Source: Polychytrium aggregatum
Lineage: Eukaryota > Chytridiomycota > Chytridiomycetes > Polychytriales
Reading direction: 5' to 3'
Assembly (NCBI RefSeq): GCF_025602895.1
Contig: NW_026516264.1
Coordinates: forward strand, 219,031 to 283,030
DNA length: 64,000 nucleotides
This document shows, in pieces, positions 40,196 to 51,588 of this stretch. The notes below the pieces were generated by a model. The model saw only the letters and a list, made by a program, of their open reading frames with translations. It was not told the origin of the DNA and searched no databases. The stretch's first letter is position 1; every line of letters begins with the position of its first letter. Made by a program: the position numbers and the translations under genes.

Positions 40196-43100
40196 AGCCG
40201 TCCCCCCTTCCTCCAGAAGCAAGCGTCGATGGTAAGGAGCATGAGGTAAGTGTCGAGCGCATGGCTATGTGTGGAATGATCAATGTAGTCGGTGGTGGAT
40301 CGCACTCTGTCAAACCCGCCTCTTCTAAGGGCACATCTGGCTCCCAGATGTCTTTGACAGAGCTCCCGATCTCCACACCACCTGCGAACTTGGTCATCTG
40401 CTCGAACCATGCTGCCGACACTGATCTCTGCTCCGAGCCTTCTTCGTGCGTTTCTTCGATTTCTTCTTCTTCTCCCGTTTTTCCGCTTCTCTTGTTCTCC
40501 CTTCTGGTCGCTCCCTCTCTTGCCAACTTCTCGTCGATTCTGGTGCCTCCGGCAACTTCATCGACGAGAGCTTTGTTGACCGCTTCTCGGTCCCCCTCGT
40601 TTCCAAATCCACTCCCCTCCCTGTCCAAGGTGTCGATGGCCAGCCACTTTCTTCCGGCCCCATCACTTTTGAGACGGAACCCCTCAAGATTGTTCTTGGG
40701 GACTACACTCAACACCTTTCCTTTGATGTCATTAAGTCTCCCCACCAACCCGTTATCCTTGGCTATCCCTGGCTGCAGTCCATCGAACCCAGGCTTCACT
40801 GGGCTCGTGGACTCCTTTGCCTTCCCCGTCCTGCAAGCCACATCCTCAAGGTTGTGGATGCCTCTTCCCTCCCTTCCGTTTCTTCCGTTTCTCCTTCTCC
40901 CCTTCCTCTTGTTGGCGACACACCCAATGTTTTCCCTCGTGCCTCTACCGACACCACTGTGGTGCTCGCTTCTTCGCCTCGCACCGTTTGTACTCGCGAA
41001 GATGATCAGAATAAAGTGATCGCTCAACGTTATTCTGATTGTGTTCCGAGTGAGGTGCCCTGTTCCTGTGCTGCTCGTCCTGGTCCCTCCGGTCTCGTCT
41101 CCGTCCGTCCTGGTCTCCCCGGTCCCGTTGCTCCCAGCCCCGCTCCTGTCCGTGTCCAAGCGATCAGGTACAAGTCGTTGGAGCAGTCCGTCCTCGACAC
41201 ACAGTCTAGCCCCGACCCCCTGACTGTGTTCCAAGTCCTCGTCCTTCCTGCCACCGATCCGGATCCGACGCCCCTCTCGACGTCGATCCCCGAGGAGTAC
41301 AAGTCGTTTGGCTCAGTCTTCTCGAAGCAGGAAGCCGACTCGTTGCCCCCGCACCGGACGTACGACTGCCCGATCGACCTGGAGCCCGGCAAGACCCCCA
41401 AGTTCGGACCACTCTACTCCCTGTCAGAGCCCGAACTCAAGGCCCTTCGTGAATACCTCGACGACAACCTCGTCAAAGGGTTCATCCGTCCTTCGTCCTC
41501 TCCCGCCGGTTCCCCGATCCTCTTCGTCAAGAAGAAGGACGGCTCTCTGCGTCTCTGCGTGGACTATCGCGCATTGAACACGATCACGGTCAAGAATCGT
41601 TATCCCTTACCGTTGATCAACGAGATGCTGGACCGAGTCCGGGACGCGAAGGTGTTCACGAAGCTGGACCTCCGCGGGGCCTACAACCTGCTGCGTATCC
41701 GCGCAGGCGACGAGTGGAAGACGGCCTTCCGCACTCGTTACGGCCAGTTCGAGTACTTGGTGATGCCCTTTGGACTCACCAATGCTCCGGCCACCTTCCA
41801 GCACTTCATCAACGATGTCCTTCGTGAGGAGCTGGACAACTTTGCGATTGCCTACCTTGACGACATCTTGATTTACAGCGCTGACCCCACTCAGCATGCA
41901 AATCACGTCAAGCAGGTCCTGGCCAAGCTCCAGGCTGCAAAGTTGTACTGCAAGCTGGAGAAGTGCGAGTTCTCCAAGGACAAGGTCTCGTTCCTCGGCT
42001 ACGTCATCTCGCCCAAGGGTATCGAGATGGAACGAGCAAAGCTCTCCGCCATTGTCGACTGGCCCGTCCCCCGCAATGTCTCCGACCTTCGCTCCTTCAT
42101 TGGGTTCTCGAACTTTTACCGTCGCTTCATTGACGGATATGCCAAGATCGCCGGTCCGCTCACGCTCCTGTTCAAGAAGTCCCAGGTCTTCCGCTGGTCC
42201 CCCGACGCCCACAAGGCTTTCCAGTCCCTCAAGGAAGCCTTCGTCTCCGAGCCCGTCCTTGCGCACCCCGACCCATCCAAGCCCTTTGTCGTGGAGTCTG
42301 ATGCCTCAGACTTTGCGATCGGATGCGTCCTGTCCCAGCGCGGCTCCGATGGCCACCTGCACCCGTGCTCCTTTCACTCCCGCACGCTCATGGATGCTGA
42401 ACGCAACTACAGCATCTATGAGAAGGAGCTCTTGGCCATCAAGGAGGCATTCGAGGTCTGGCGACACTACCTCGAAGGCGCCCAACACCCAGTCCAAGTC
42501 CTTACCGACCACAAGAACTTGGAATACCTGGCGTCGGCCCGCATCCTCAACCAGCGACACGCCCGGTGGTCGCAGTTCCTGTCTCGGTTCGACCTCCGGA
42601 TTCAATACCTCCCCGGTCCAAAGAACGGCAAGGCCGACGCTCTCTCCCGCCGCCCGGACTACGTCCCTCCGTCCGCACCTGTGTCCAAGGAGCCTCCCCC
42701 GTTGCTGCCACCTTCGGCGTTCGCCTGTGCCGTCCGTCGCTCCTCGGATGCAAGTTCCACTCGCCCTGTGGACTTGCTCAAGCTCATTGCCGAGGAGCAA
42801 CCAAAGGACCCGTCCCTGGACCAGCTCCGCAACGATCCCAAGTATGTCCTGAAGGATGATCTCCTCACCTTCATGGACAAGATCGTTGTGCCAGAGTCGT
42901 GTCGAGTCCCCGTCCTCAAGTCATGCCACGACCCTGTCGCTGTTGGACATCCTGGCATTCGGCGGACCCGAGCACTGATCTCGAGGCAGTTCTGGTGGCC
43001 CTCGATCCGCAAGGATGTCCAGGCTTATGTCTCGACGTGCGACACTTGTGCACGCTCGAAAGTCCCTCGACATAAGCCGTTTGGATACTTGCAGCCCCTC

Positions 43101-44219
43101 CCGACGGCATCGCGACCCTGGTCTCTGGTGACGATGGACTTTATCACCGACCTCCCCGAGTCCAACGGCAAGACTTGCATCTTTGTCGTCGTCGATAGCC
43201 TGACCAAGATGGCCCACTTCCTTCCCTGTCGGTCCCTCCCAAGTGCCGAGGAAACAGCGTCGCTGTTCCTCGACAACATCTTCCGCCTCCACGGTCTCCC
43301 GGACAACATCGTCTCGGACCGAGGAAGCCAGTTCACCTCGCGGTTCTGGCAGGCCCTGTGCTCGGAACTCGGCATCAAGACCAGTCTGTCCACGGCGTTC
43401 CATCCCCAAACCGATGGACAGACTGAGCGGGTCAACCAAGTCATCAACCAGCATCTCCGCTGCTACACCTCGTACCAGCAGGATGACTGGGCGATGCTGC
43501 TCCCGCTCGCCGAGTTCTCATACAACAACCTCGAGCACACCTCGACCAAGGCCTCCCCGTTCCTGGCGACTTACGGCTTCAACCCTCGATTCGAGTCTCC
43601 GGTCCTTCCTTCCAGTCTCGATGTCCCCTCCGCGACCGACCGAGTCGAACACCTTCAGCACAACTTGGCGTTGCTGAAGGAGAACCTCGAGAAGGCCAAG
43701 GCGGACTACAAGCGCTTTGCGGATGCCCACAAGTCCGACGCTCCCAAGTTCGCTCCTGGCGATCAAGTCTGGGTCCTAACACGCAACATCAAGACCACCC
43801 GTCCAAGCAAGAAGTTGGACTACCAGCGCATCGGACCCTACAAGATCGTCGAAGCCATCGGTTCCCTCGCCTTCCGCCTCGACCTTCCCAAGGATCTCAA
43901 GATCCATCCGGTGTTCCATGTCTCCCTCCTCGAGCCCCACAAGTCGAACACCCTCCCCGGCCGCATCCAAGACCCTCCTCCGCCAGTCCGCGTCGACGAC
44001 CACTTGGAGTATGAAGTTCAGGAGATCCTCGACTCCAAGCTGGTCCGCGGTAAGTTGAGCTATTTCGTTGATTGGAAGGGCTACTCGACTGATCATCGCA
44101 GCTGGGAGCCCGCCAACTACGTTAACGCTCCCGACAAGATAGCCGACTTCCACCGCCGGTACCCCGACAAGCCTGGACTTATTGTTCGTAGGAGTGGCCG
44201 TAGTTTGGGGAGGGGATGA
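40159..44219 (+). pseudogene. pol: G1 Pol, one-base deletion
   Basis: The -1 frame from the slip site runs to about 40480 and then shifts. Compared with G3, G1 lacks one C in a T/C-rich stretch (TTTTTCC against TTTTCTCC), so the following 1.2-kcodon frame starting near 40490 is out of phase. That frame otherwise carries all domains: protease LLVDSGASGNFID, RT with YLDDILIYS, RNase H DASDFAIGCVLSQ, integrase HHCC and D,D,E (MDFITDLP, NIVSDRGSQF, QTERVNQ), GPY and a chromodomain. The stop TGA abuts the 3' LTR. Read through the original frame, translation would end at 41019, before RT. So G1 can probably move only with Pol from another copy. Confidence 0.85.
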
Positions 44220-44604
44220 TGTGATGATCATGCACGTTGGGAACACGTGTGGACTGCTGCGCGTGATGCACCGTGAGTCATGTTTGTTTGTCTTGGCGTG
44301 TATTCCCTGATTGGCTGGCGCCGATGACTCTTACTTCGCCTCCGACTGCGCTGTGCTTCGCCCCTCTCGCTGGATGCTCCGCCTCCCTCGCACCCCCTTC
44401 TCGTCCCTCGTTTGTCGCTCCACCCTTCTCGCCCACTTTCGCCCTTCGGTTTCCCTCTTGGCTATAAAGCCCCTCCTTTCTTGCACCCATTTTGTATCTT
44501 CAGTTCGAACAACACTTGTTGTTATCTGATAAGTCGTAATATAGCTTATCGTTGTTCGCCAAGCACCTGGTCGTCCAGTGTCGTTGCTTGTCGTGGTCCT
44601 CACA
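44220..44604 (+). repeat. G1 3' LTR
   Basis: 385 bp, same ends as the 5' LTR. Preceded by the purine-rich tract GGGGAGGGGATGA, which doubles as the last Pol codons. Followed by the target duplication TGCCC. Confidence 0.95.
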
Positions 44605-45750
44605 TGCCCATATTCAATTTGCAGATGAAACAGCACTCACTACCCAAAGCTTTGGATACTGTACTGGCCAGCATCAGCAGCACCACAAATTTTGCTTGGC
44701 CAAATGCATCTTGTGGTGTAAATCACCCAATGATCTTCTCTGGTCGACACTTACCAAGTTTGTCGGGCATCTCATCCAAAAAGGACAGAATATTGGCCAT
44801 CCTTGCGATTTCGGTAAGCTCCTCCTCCGAAACATCGGTGCGCTCGGTGCCCGCGAGGATGTTCTCGCGGATACTCATGTCGAACAAGACGGGCTCCTGG
44901 CCGACAAGAGCCATGTGCTTGCGCAAGCTGTGGAGCTGGTATTCCTTTACATCCTTGCCATCGACCTGCACCTGGCCACCGGAGATGTCGTACCACCTCT
45001 GAATGATGCCGACAGTGGTAGACTTGCCACAGCCAGAGGGGCCGACCAGGGCAACGGTGAGATTCTTGTTGCCCTTCACACTCAGCTTTCCGTCGAATAT
45101 GGGCTGGTTGGGGCGTGCAGGATAGGTAAACTGCACATTCTTGAACTCGAAATCACCGTCGATTTCCTCGGCAACAATACCGTCGGCATCTGGGTCGATC
45201 TTGGTGACTCTGTCGATCAGCTCGAAGGTCTATTGCGTCCGAAAGCAGATTAGCCATGACATTTGTATCGCACCGAGTGGCGGACTGAGTCGGTTGAGCA
45301 GAGAAGAAAACAACACACAGCTATTGGAGCAAAGGCAGAGTATGAGGAGGCTTACGTTGATGGCTGAGAGCTTGGCTGTGGTGTAGGTACCGACAAAGTT
45401 GGAGGCTCGGCCAAGACCCTGAGCGGTGATCATTATGGCCTGAAGTACAGAGTGGGAGACAGCAGCGAATGCGCACCACAATCAGCGATCACATTGGAGC
45501 AAGCACAAGGTGGGTGCTGTGAATGGTCGGCACCAGACACCCACACTGCGCGTTTGAAGTGATGTGAATCCCAGACGCTTGAAGAGAATCGGTGCTCAAT
45601 TCAGCGATCAAGACGCACATACCATCAGAACGGTGAGAACAGGCTTGAAGTCGATGATGCCTGCAAGGGCGAGGCGAATTCCTGCATAGAAACCAAGAGC
45701 GTAGGCAAACTGGGAGGCAGCTTGGTTGGATCCGTTGCCCAGGGACGTGA

Positions 45751-46169
45751 TGTAAGGAGTGAACAAGCGCAAGGACGAAGACCAAGTGCTTGGTATGAGC
45801 TTTATTAGCTTTTAGCCCCGAACACCAAAGAACAAGTTTTGTTCGAACTGGTGTTCAACATAGGCTCAGACATGCAGGGCTATTTATAGACCGGGAGAAG
45901 GTCGAGGGGCAAAAGTGGGCGAGAAGGGTGGAGCATCACAGAGAAGCGAGAAGGGGGTGCGAGAGTGGCTGGTGTGCAAGCGAGAGAGGCTTGGCACAGC
46001 CCGGGGACATGTGCCGAGCGGTGGGGGAGGCAGGAAACCAGTAGACGCGGGTGGCAACGGCGCGTGCTCATGCATGGGGGCAAACAAACACGTGGGGACT
46101 CATGATTGGTGCGGAGGGCGAGAGCATGCGGGACAATCTCATTGGTCCGTTGTGATGCTGGTCATCACA
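45751..46169 (-). repeat. G2 3' LTR
   Basis: 419 bp, intact. Identical by eye to the two halves of the split 5' LTR (51407-51588 and 57511-57747, which also sum to 419 bp). Contains CTATAAATAG on the minus strand. Confidence 0.93.
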
Positions 46170-49100
46170 CTATCTCCTCCTTAAACTACGGCGTGTTCCA
46201 TCTTGAGTTCTCCTGGGGCCAGGCTTGTCTGGGTAGCGTCGGTGGTACTCCGCGGCCACCGTTGGGGCAAAGACAATGTCGGCGGGCTCCCAACTTCGAT
46301 CGGTGACCGGGTAGCCTTTCCAATCGATGAGATAGTGCAGCTTTCCGCGCACGAACTTGGAGTCTAAGATCTCTTCGACCTCCCACTCCAAGTTCCCATC
46401 GATGACCACCGCAGGGGGCGGCGCTTGCACCCGACCCGGAAGCGAGTTCTTCTTGTAGGGCTCAAGAAGAGACACATGGAACACCGGGTGCACCTTTATG
46501 TCCTTTGGCAAGTCCAGGCGGAAAGCCAATGTCCCGACGGCCTCGAGGATGGTGAATGGTCCAATCCTCTGGTAATCCAGCTTCTTGCTTGGGCGAGTGG
46601 TGCTGATGTTACGAGTCAGCACCCAGACTTGATCGCCCGGACGCAAGTCGGGAGCCTGGGACCTCCGGAGATCTGAGAAGTGCTTGTAGTCAGACTTTGC
46701 CTTCTCAAGATTCTCCTTCAACAGTGCCAGGTTCCGCTGGAGATGTTCAACCCTCTCCGTGGCAGAGGGAACATCAGGGCCGCCAGCGACAACGGGGACT
46801 TCGAACCTTGGGTGGAACCCATAGGTTGCCAAGAATGGCGAGGCATGTGTTGACGAGTTCTCGAGGTTATTGTAAGAGAACTCGGCCAACGGCAGCAGCT
46901 CGGCCCAGTCATCTTGCTGATACGACGTGTAACAGCGCAGGTATTGGTTGATGACCTGGTTGACCCTCTCAGTCTGTCCATCGGTCTGGGGATGGAAGGC
47001 CGTGGACAGACTGGTTTGGATCCCGAGCTGCGTGCAGAGTGCCTTCCAGAACCGAGAGGTGAACTGACTTCCTCGGTCTGAAACCACTGTGTCGGGGAGG
47101 CCATGGAGACGAAAGACATTGTCGAGGAACAGTGACGCAGTCTCCTCCGCCGACGGCAGTGAACGCCAGGACATAAAGTGTGCCATCTTTGTGAGGCTGC
47201 ATACCACCACAAAGATGCAGGTGTGACCCTTGGACTTTGGCAGATCAGTGATAAAGTCCATGGTCAGTGTCCCCCAGGGTCGATCGGCTGTCTGGAGTGG
47301 CAACAGGAACCCAAACGGCTTGTGTCGCGGAGCTTTCGAGCGTGCACAGGTGTCGCACGTCGAGACGTACTCTTTGACATCTTTCCGATAGGTTTGCCAC
47401 CAAAACTGTCGCGATACCAGAGCCAGAGTCCGTCGGATGCCTGGATGACCCACAGCGACTGGGTCATGGCACGACTTGAGCGCCGGAACTCGGCACGACT
47501 CTGGGACCACAATCCTGTTCTGGAAGGTGAGGTACTGGCCATTCCAGACGAACTTCGGGTCACGACGGTATTTGTCTAGACCGGGATCCCGAGCCTGCTC
47601 TTCGGCTATGAGCTGCAGCAAATCCACAGGGTCACTGCGACTTGCAACCGAAGAGCGGGCGTCTCTGCTTCGGAGCACGCGTATCACCGCGGCAGGATCG
47701 AGAAGCAGAGGCGGATCCCTCGACACGGAGGCCGACGAAGGGATGTAGTCCGAGCGACGAGACAGGGCATCGGCCTTGCCGTTCCTCGCACCAGGACGGT
47801 ACTGGATGCGGATGTCGAACCGAGACAAGAACTGGGACCACCGTGCATGACGCTGGTTTAGGATGCGAGCCGTTGCCAGGTACTCCAAGTTCTTGTGATC
47901 GGTCAGAACGGCAACGGGATGCTGGGCGCCTTCGAGGTAGTGTCGCCACGCCTCGAAAGCCTCCTTGATCGCCAACAGCTCTTTCTCGTATATGCTGTAG
48001 TTACGTTCAGCATTCGAGAGTGTCCGCGAATGGAACGAGCAAGGATGAAGGCGATCATCAGCACCCCGCTGGGAGAGCACGCATCCAAGCGCAAAGTCCG
48101 ACGCATCTGACTCTACGACGAACGGCTTGGATGGGTCCGGATGCACCAGAACGGGCTCCGAAACGAAGGCATCCTTCAAGGATCTGAATGCTTTATCGGC
48201 TTCGCGGGACCACTGGAAGCCATGCGTCTTCCGGAAGAGCCGAGTCATGGGCCCCGCGATCTTTGCGTATCCATCGATGAAGCGTCGATAGAAGTTCGCA
48301 AACCCGACAAAGGATCGAAGATCCGAGATGTTGCGCGGTATGGGCCAATCCAAGATCGCAGAGAGCTTGGATCGCTCCATACCGATGCCCTCGGGCGAGA
48401 CCATGAAACCAAGGAACGAGACCGAGGTTTTGGAGAACTCGCACTTCTCCAGCTTGCAATACAGCTTTGCAGCTCGGAGCTTCGAGAGGACCTGCTTGAC
48501 GTGCTCTACATGCTGCGACGGATCAGCACTGTAGATCAAGATATCGTCAAGATACGCAATTGCGAACTGGTCCAACTCGGTGCGCAGGACGTCGTTGATG
48601 AAGTGCTGGAACGTCGCTGGCGCGTTGGTGAGCCCAAAGGGCATCACCAAGTACTCGAAGTGCCCATATCGAGTACGGAAAGCTGTCTTCCACTCGTCCC
48701 CGGAGCGGATGCGCAGCAGATTGTAGGCTCCACGAAGGTCCAGCTTAGTGAACACCTTCGCGCCTCGAAGTCGGTCCAGCAGCTCGCCGATCAGCGGTAA
48801 AGGGTAACGGTTCTTTACCGTGATACCGTTCAGTGCGCGGTAGTCAACGCAAAGACGAAGTGAGCCGTCCTTCTTCTTGACGAAGAGGATTGGTGAGCCT
48901 GCTGGGGACGACGAAGGACGAACGAATCCCTTGGCAAGATTCTCGTCGAGATAGTCACGCAGAGCGTGAAGTTCGGGCTCGGACAGTGAGTACAGAGGCC
49001 CGAACTTTGGCGACTTGCCCGGCTCCAAGTCAATGGGGCAGTCATAAGGGCGATGCGGAGGCAAGGAGTCAGCTTCCTGTTTAGAGAAAACAGACAGGAA

Positions 49101-50270
49101 GTCCTTGTACTCCGCAGGCACTTCGACAGTCGCAGTGCTCGGCTCGTCAGTGGGCAGGACATGGACCTGAAAGATGGTCAGGGGTTGCGTTCCATGCCTG
49201 CATGCATCCAAAGACTCGCGCATCGAGCGGTAATCAATGCTGCAGACGCGGAGAGGAGCGTCCGAGCTGAGAGGAGGGGCGTGGACAAGGTCAGAATAAT
49301 GTTCGACGGTTACTTTATTCTGAACAATGTCCGAAGAACAAACAACAGGAGGAGGTACATCAAGGAGGGAAAGAGAACTGACAACAGAAGAAGGGGTTTG
49401 GGAAGAGCGAAGGGGTTCGGGAGGAACAAGACAAGAAGGGGAAGACGAAGGTGGGAGCGTAGGAGAGGAGCTTAGATCAATCAAAGGAGTGGAATCATCA
49501 AGAAGGGGAGTGACATTGGAGGAAGTGGAGCAAGACGAAAGAGAAGTAGTGCATGGAGAGGGGTCGGAATCAACAGAAGGAGGGAGACAAAGAAGACCGC
49601 GAGACCAGACAATCTTGGGCTCGGCGGTGCGCAACCAAGGAAAGCCAAGGATAAGTGGTTGATGTGGAGACCTGATCACATCGAACCGAAGGCGTTGCGA
49701 GACGTCCCCGAGAATCACCTCGAGTGGAGCAGTCTCGCGGAGGATGGGGCCAGACGACAGCGGCTTACCATCCACGCCTTCCACTGCCAAGGGCGAAGCC
49801 TTGGAGCAGGTGGGGACAGAGTGTCGAGCAACAAAGTCCTCGTCGATAAAGTTGCCAGAGGCACCAGAATCGACAAGTCCTTCGCACGACAGAGAATCAC
49901 CAGAAGGAAGACGAACAGCGACGGGAACAACCAACGAGCAACGACGAACAGACGAAACACAAGACTTTGGTTCGGTACCAGCTTCGGCACCAGGGTTGCG
50001 GCTAGCACAGACAGTTAACTTTGCCGAGGGTTGGCAGGACAGCTCAGGTATTTGCACCTGTGGATGAGGTGCAGTTCCCAGTGACACCAGAGGTGCCACG
50101 GGTACTATGCCAGAGCTGAGAGTGTCCGCCGGTCCAGAGGCAAGGCGAAGCTGTCCGCACATCACTGCTTCCCCAGTACTTACCAAAGGCACCTTACCAA
50201 TGTCTTCACTTTCGGAAGGCGGTGGGCACGGCTCCGGTTCAAGGCCTTCACTTAGAACCGGGCCTGGTCG
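46170..50270 (-). CDS. pol: G2 Pol (PR-RT-RNaseH-INT-chromodomain)
   Basis: Uninterrupted -1 frame of 1367 codons from the slip site at 50270 to TAG at 46172-46170, directly abutting the LTR. Domains in order: aspartic protease GLVDSGASGNFIDEDF; RT with YLDDILIYSADPSQH; RNase H DASDFALGCVLSQRGA; integrase with HHCC (HDPVAVGHPGIRRT, CDTCARSK), TMDFITDLPKSKGHT, DTVVSDRGSQFTSRFW and PQTDGQTERVNQ; GPF module RIGPFTILEA; chromodomain EILDSKFVRGKLHYLIDWKG with WEPADIV. All catalytic residues I can check are present. The first ATG is about 60 bases downstream of the gag stop or later, but translation as Gag-Pol fusion fits better. Confidence 0.93.
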   Translation of the reverse strand, partial: RPGPVLSEGLEPEPCPPPSESEDIGKVPLVSTGEAVMCGQLRLASGPADTLSSGIVPVAPLVSLGTAPHPQVQIPELSCQPSAKLTVCASRNPGAEAGTEPKSCVSSVRRCSLVVPVAVRLPSGDSLSCEGLVDSGASGNFIDEDFVARHSVPTCSKASPLAVEGVDGKPLSSGPILRETAPLEVILGDVSQRLRFDVIRSPHQPLILGFPWLRTAEPKIVWSRGLLCLPPSVDSDPSPCTTSLSSCSTSSNVTPLLDDSTPLIDLSSSPTLPPSSSPSCLVPPEPLRSSQTPSSVVSSLSLLDVPPPVVCSSDIVQNKVTVEHYSDLVHAPPLSSDAPLRVCSIDYRSMRESLDACRHGTQPLTIFQVHVLPTDEPSTATVEVPAEYKDFLSVFSKQEADSLPPHRPYDCPIDLEPGKSPKFGPLYSLSEPELHALRDYLDENLAKGFVRPSSSPAGSPILFVKKKDGSLRLCVDYRALNGITVKNRYPLPLIGELLDRLRGAKVFTKLDLRGAYNLLRIRSGDEWKTAFRTRYGHFEYLVMPFGLTNAPATFQHFINDVLRTELDQFAIAYLDDILIYSADPSQHVEHVKQVLSKLRAAKLYCKLEKCEFSKTSVSFLGFMVSPEGIGMERSKLSAILDWPIPRNISDLRSFVGFANFYRRFIDGYAKIAGPMTRLFRKTHGFQWSREADKAFRSLKDAFVSEPVLVHPDPSKPFVVESDASDFALGCVLSQRGADDRLHPCSFHSRTLSNAERNYSIYEKELLAIKEAFEAWRHYLEGAQHPVAVLTDHKNLEYLATARILNQRHARWSQFLSRFDIRIQYRPGARNGKADALSRRSDYIPSSASVSRDPPLLLDPAAVIRVLRSRDARSSVASRSDPVDLLQLIAEEQARDPGLDKYRRDPKFVWNGQYLTFQNRIVVPESCRVPALKSCHDPVAVGHPGIRRTLALVSRQFWWQTYRKDVKEYVSTCDTCARSKAPRHKPFGFLLPLQTADRPWGTLTMDFITDLPKSKGHTCIFVVVCSLTKMAHFMSWRSLPSAEETASLFLDNVFRLHGLPDTVVSDRGSQFTSRFWKALCTQLGIQTSLSTAFHPQTDGQTERVNQVINQYLRCYTSYQQDDWAELLPLAEFSYNNLENSSTHASPFLATYGFHPRFEVPVVAGGPDVPSATERVEHLQRNLALLKENLEKAKSDYKHFSDLRRSQAPDLRPGDQVWVLTRNISTTRPSKKLDYQRIGPFTILEAVGTLAFRLDLPKDIKVHPVFHVSLLEPYKKNSLPGRVQAPPPAVVIDGNLEWEVEEILDSKFVRGKLHYLIDWKGYPVTDRSWEPADIVFAPTVAAEYHRRYPDKPGPRRTQDGTRRSLRRR

Positions 50271-50276
50271 TTTCCC
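50234..50276 (-). promoter_or_regulatory. G2 gag-pol -1 frameshift signal
   Basis: Minus strand: heptamer G GGA AAC at 50276-50270, an 8-nt spacer GACCAGGC identical to that of G1/G3, then stem CCGGTTC(T)AAG / CTTGAACCGG (50261-50234) with one bulged T. Two base pairs differ from G1/G3 and both are compensated. Confidence 0.72.
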
Positions 50277-51229
50277 GAACTGAAGTCTTGCACTTCTCCA
50301 TCTTCGTAAACGATGGTGCGGATGATCCTCGGGCCGGGAGGTCCAGGGGGCGGTCCGGTAGCTCTGGTAGATCCAAACTTGACGGGGCAGTTTCGTACCA
50401 AGTGGCCCTTCTTGCCACAGTACAGGCAGAGTCCAAAGCGGCGGCGGCGTTGTTTCTCCTCGGCGGTCAGGGGTCCAGAGACGGCAGAGTCCACTTGCAT
50501 GGGCTCGGAAACAATGTAGGAGGGGTGCGGCGGAGCGAGGACGGGCGCGGGAGCGATGGCGGGAACGGCAGCGGAGGCGGAACCAAAGGCGAACTGGGAA
50601 GACCGGTAGCGGGCAGGCGTGCTTCGGCGCTCTTGACGGCGCTCGCGGATTCGTGCATCGAGCTCGTTACAAAGCTCGATGTACTCCTCCAGATCTCGTG
50701 GCAGAGGGCGAACTCGCGAAAGTTCGTCTCTGACATCATCCGACAAGCCAAGTCGGAAGAACGAGATCTTTGCACCGTCGTTCCAAGTCGTATCGGCGGC
50801 AATACGAAGGAACTCGGATGCATAGACTGCGCACGGGCGGTTGCCCTGAGACAGTGTGGTGATCACTGACTCGGCAGTCCTGGCCCGATCAGGGTCGTCA
50901 AACACTTTGGAAAAGCGTTCTAGGAAATCGCCAAAAGAGTTGAGTCGGGGATCACCCATCTCAAGCATCGGAGTCGCCCACTGGAGAGCCGGTCCAGTGA
51001 GCAGACTAATGACGAATCCGACCTTAATCGGGTCAGCAGGGAACCGGTGGGGCTGCATTCGTATATACAGTTTGCACTGATTTACGAATGCCCGGAACCC
51101 TTGCCGGTTACCGTCGTAACGGTCCGGCATCTGCACGCTGTACCCAGCGGCAGGAGCATCGCGAGCTGTCCGGAGCTCGGCGAGCTCGGCCTCCAAGGCA
51201 CGGAGGCGGTCCACGAGGGCAGGATCCAT
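50252..51229 (-). CDS. gag: G2 Gag
   Basis: 325 residues from ATG 51229 (MDPALVDRLRALEAELAELR). Capsid-like core (GNRQGFRAFVNQCKLYIRMQ, FVISLLTGPALQWATPMLEM, FSKVFDDPDRARTAES) and a CCHC knuckle CLYCGKKGHLVRNCPVK. The frame is open upstream to 51280 through a run of twelve T residues, but no ATG occurs there. Stop TAA at 50254-50252 in the frameshift hairpin. Confidence 0.9.
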   Translation of the reverse strand: MDPALVDRLRALEAELAELRTARDAPAAGYSVQMPDRYDGNRQGFRAFVNQCKLYIRMQPHRFPADPIKVGFVISLLTGPALQWATPMLEMGDPRLNSFGDFLERFSKVFDDPDRARTAESVITTLSQGNRPCAVYASEFLRIAADTTWNDGAKISFFRLGLSDDVRDELSRVRPLPRDLEEYIELCNELDARIRERRQERRSTPARYRSSQFAFGSASAAVPAIAPAPVLAPPHPSYIVSEPMQVDSAVSGPLTAEEKQRRRRFGLCLYCGKKGHLVRNCPVKFGSTRATGPPPGPPGPRIIRTIVYEDGEVQDFSSGNDQARF

Positions 51230-51406
51230 GGCGGGACTGGGACTGGGACTGGGAAAAAAAAAAAAAGCGAGGAGGTTCAAGAACAGGAGAGCGAAGAGGG
51301 CTCAGACACAAGTGTGCTTGAGGTTCGGACAGGACTAGGAAAGGGGCGGGGCTAGGAGCGGAAGATACCAAGCAGGTGGTATCAGTAGAAGAGAGTTCGA
51401 ACAAAG

Positions 51407-51588
51407 TGTAAGGAGTGAACAAGCGCAAGGACGAAGACCAAGTGCTTGGTATGAGCTTTATTAGCTTTTAGCCCCGAACACCAAAGAACAAGTTTTGTTC
51501 GAACTGGTGTTCAACATAGGCTCAGACATGCAGGGCTATTTATAGACCGGGAGAAGGTCGAGGGGCAAAAGTGGGCGAGAAGGGTGGA
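51407..51588 (-). repeat. G2 5' LTR, part 1 (split by G3)
   Basis: Distal 182 bp of the 5' LTR, up to and including the G3 target site GTGGA (51584-51588). Just inside the element, on the minus strand, TTTGTTCGAACT follows the LTR and is the reverse complement of AGTTCGAACAAA within this LTR: a self-priming pair. Confidence 0.9.

Larger units (their letters stand above)
38690..44604 (+). mobile_element. Ty3/gypsy chromovirus G1
   Basis: LTR retrotransposon of 5915 bp in an intron of ABC2, flanked by the 5-bp target duplication TGCCC (38685-38689 and 44605-44609). LTRs of 385 bp start TGTGATGATC and end TCCTCACA. They look identical to each other, so insertion is recent. Contents in order: 5' LTR, self-priming site, gag, frameshift signal, pol (PR-RT-RNaseH-INT-chromodomain), 3' LTR. 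Pol is disabled by a one-base deletion relative to G3. Confidence 0.95.

Noticed and set aside
40017-41234. Long antisense open frame in G1 (and its twin at 53086-54135 in G3)
   Set aside because: Mirror of the pol gene; Arg/Gly-rich composition expected from the reverse strand of GC-rich coding DNA.
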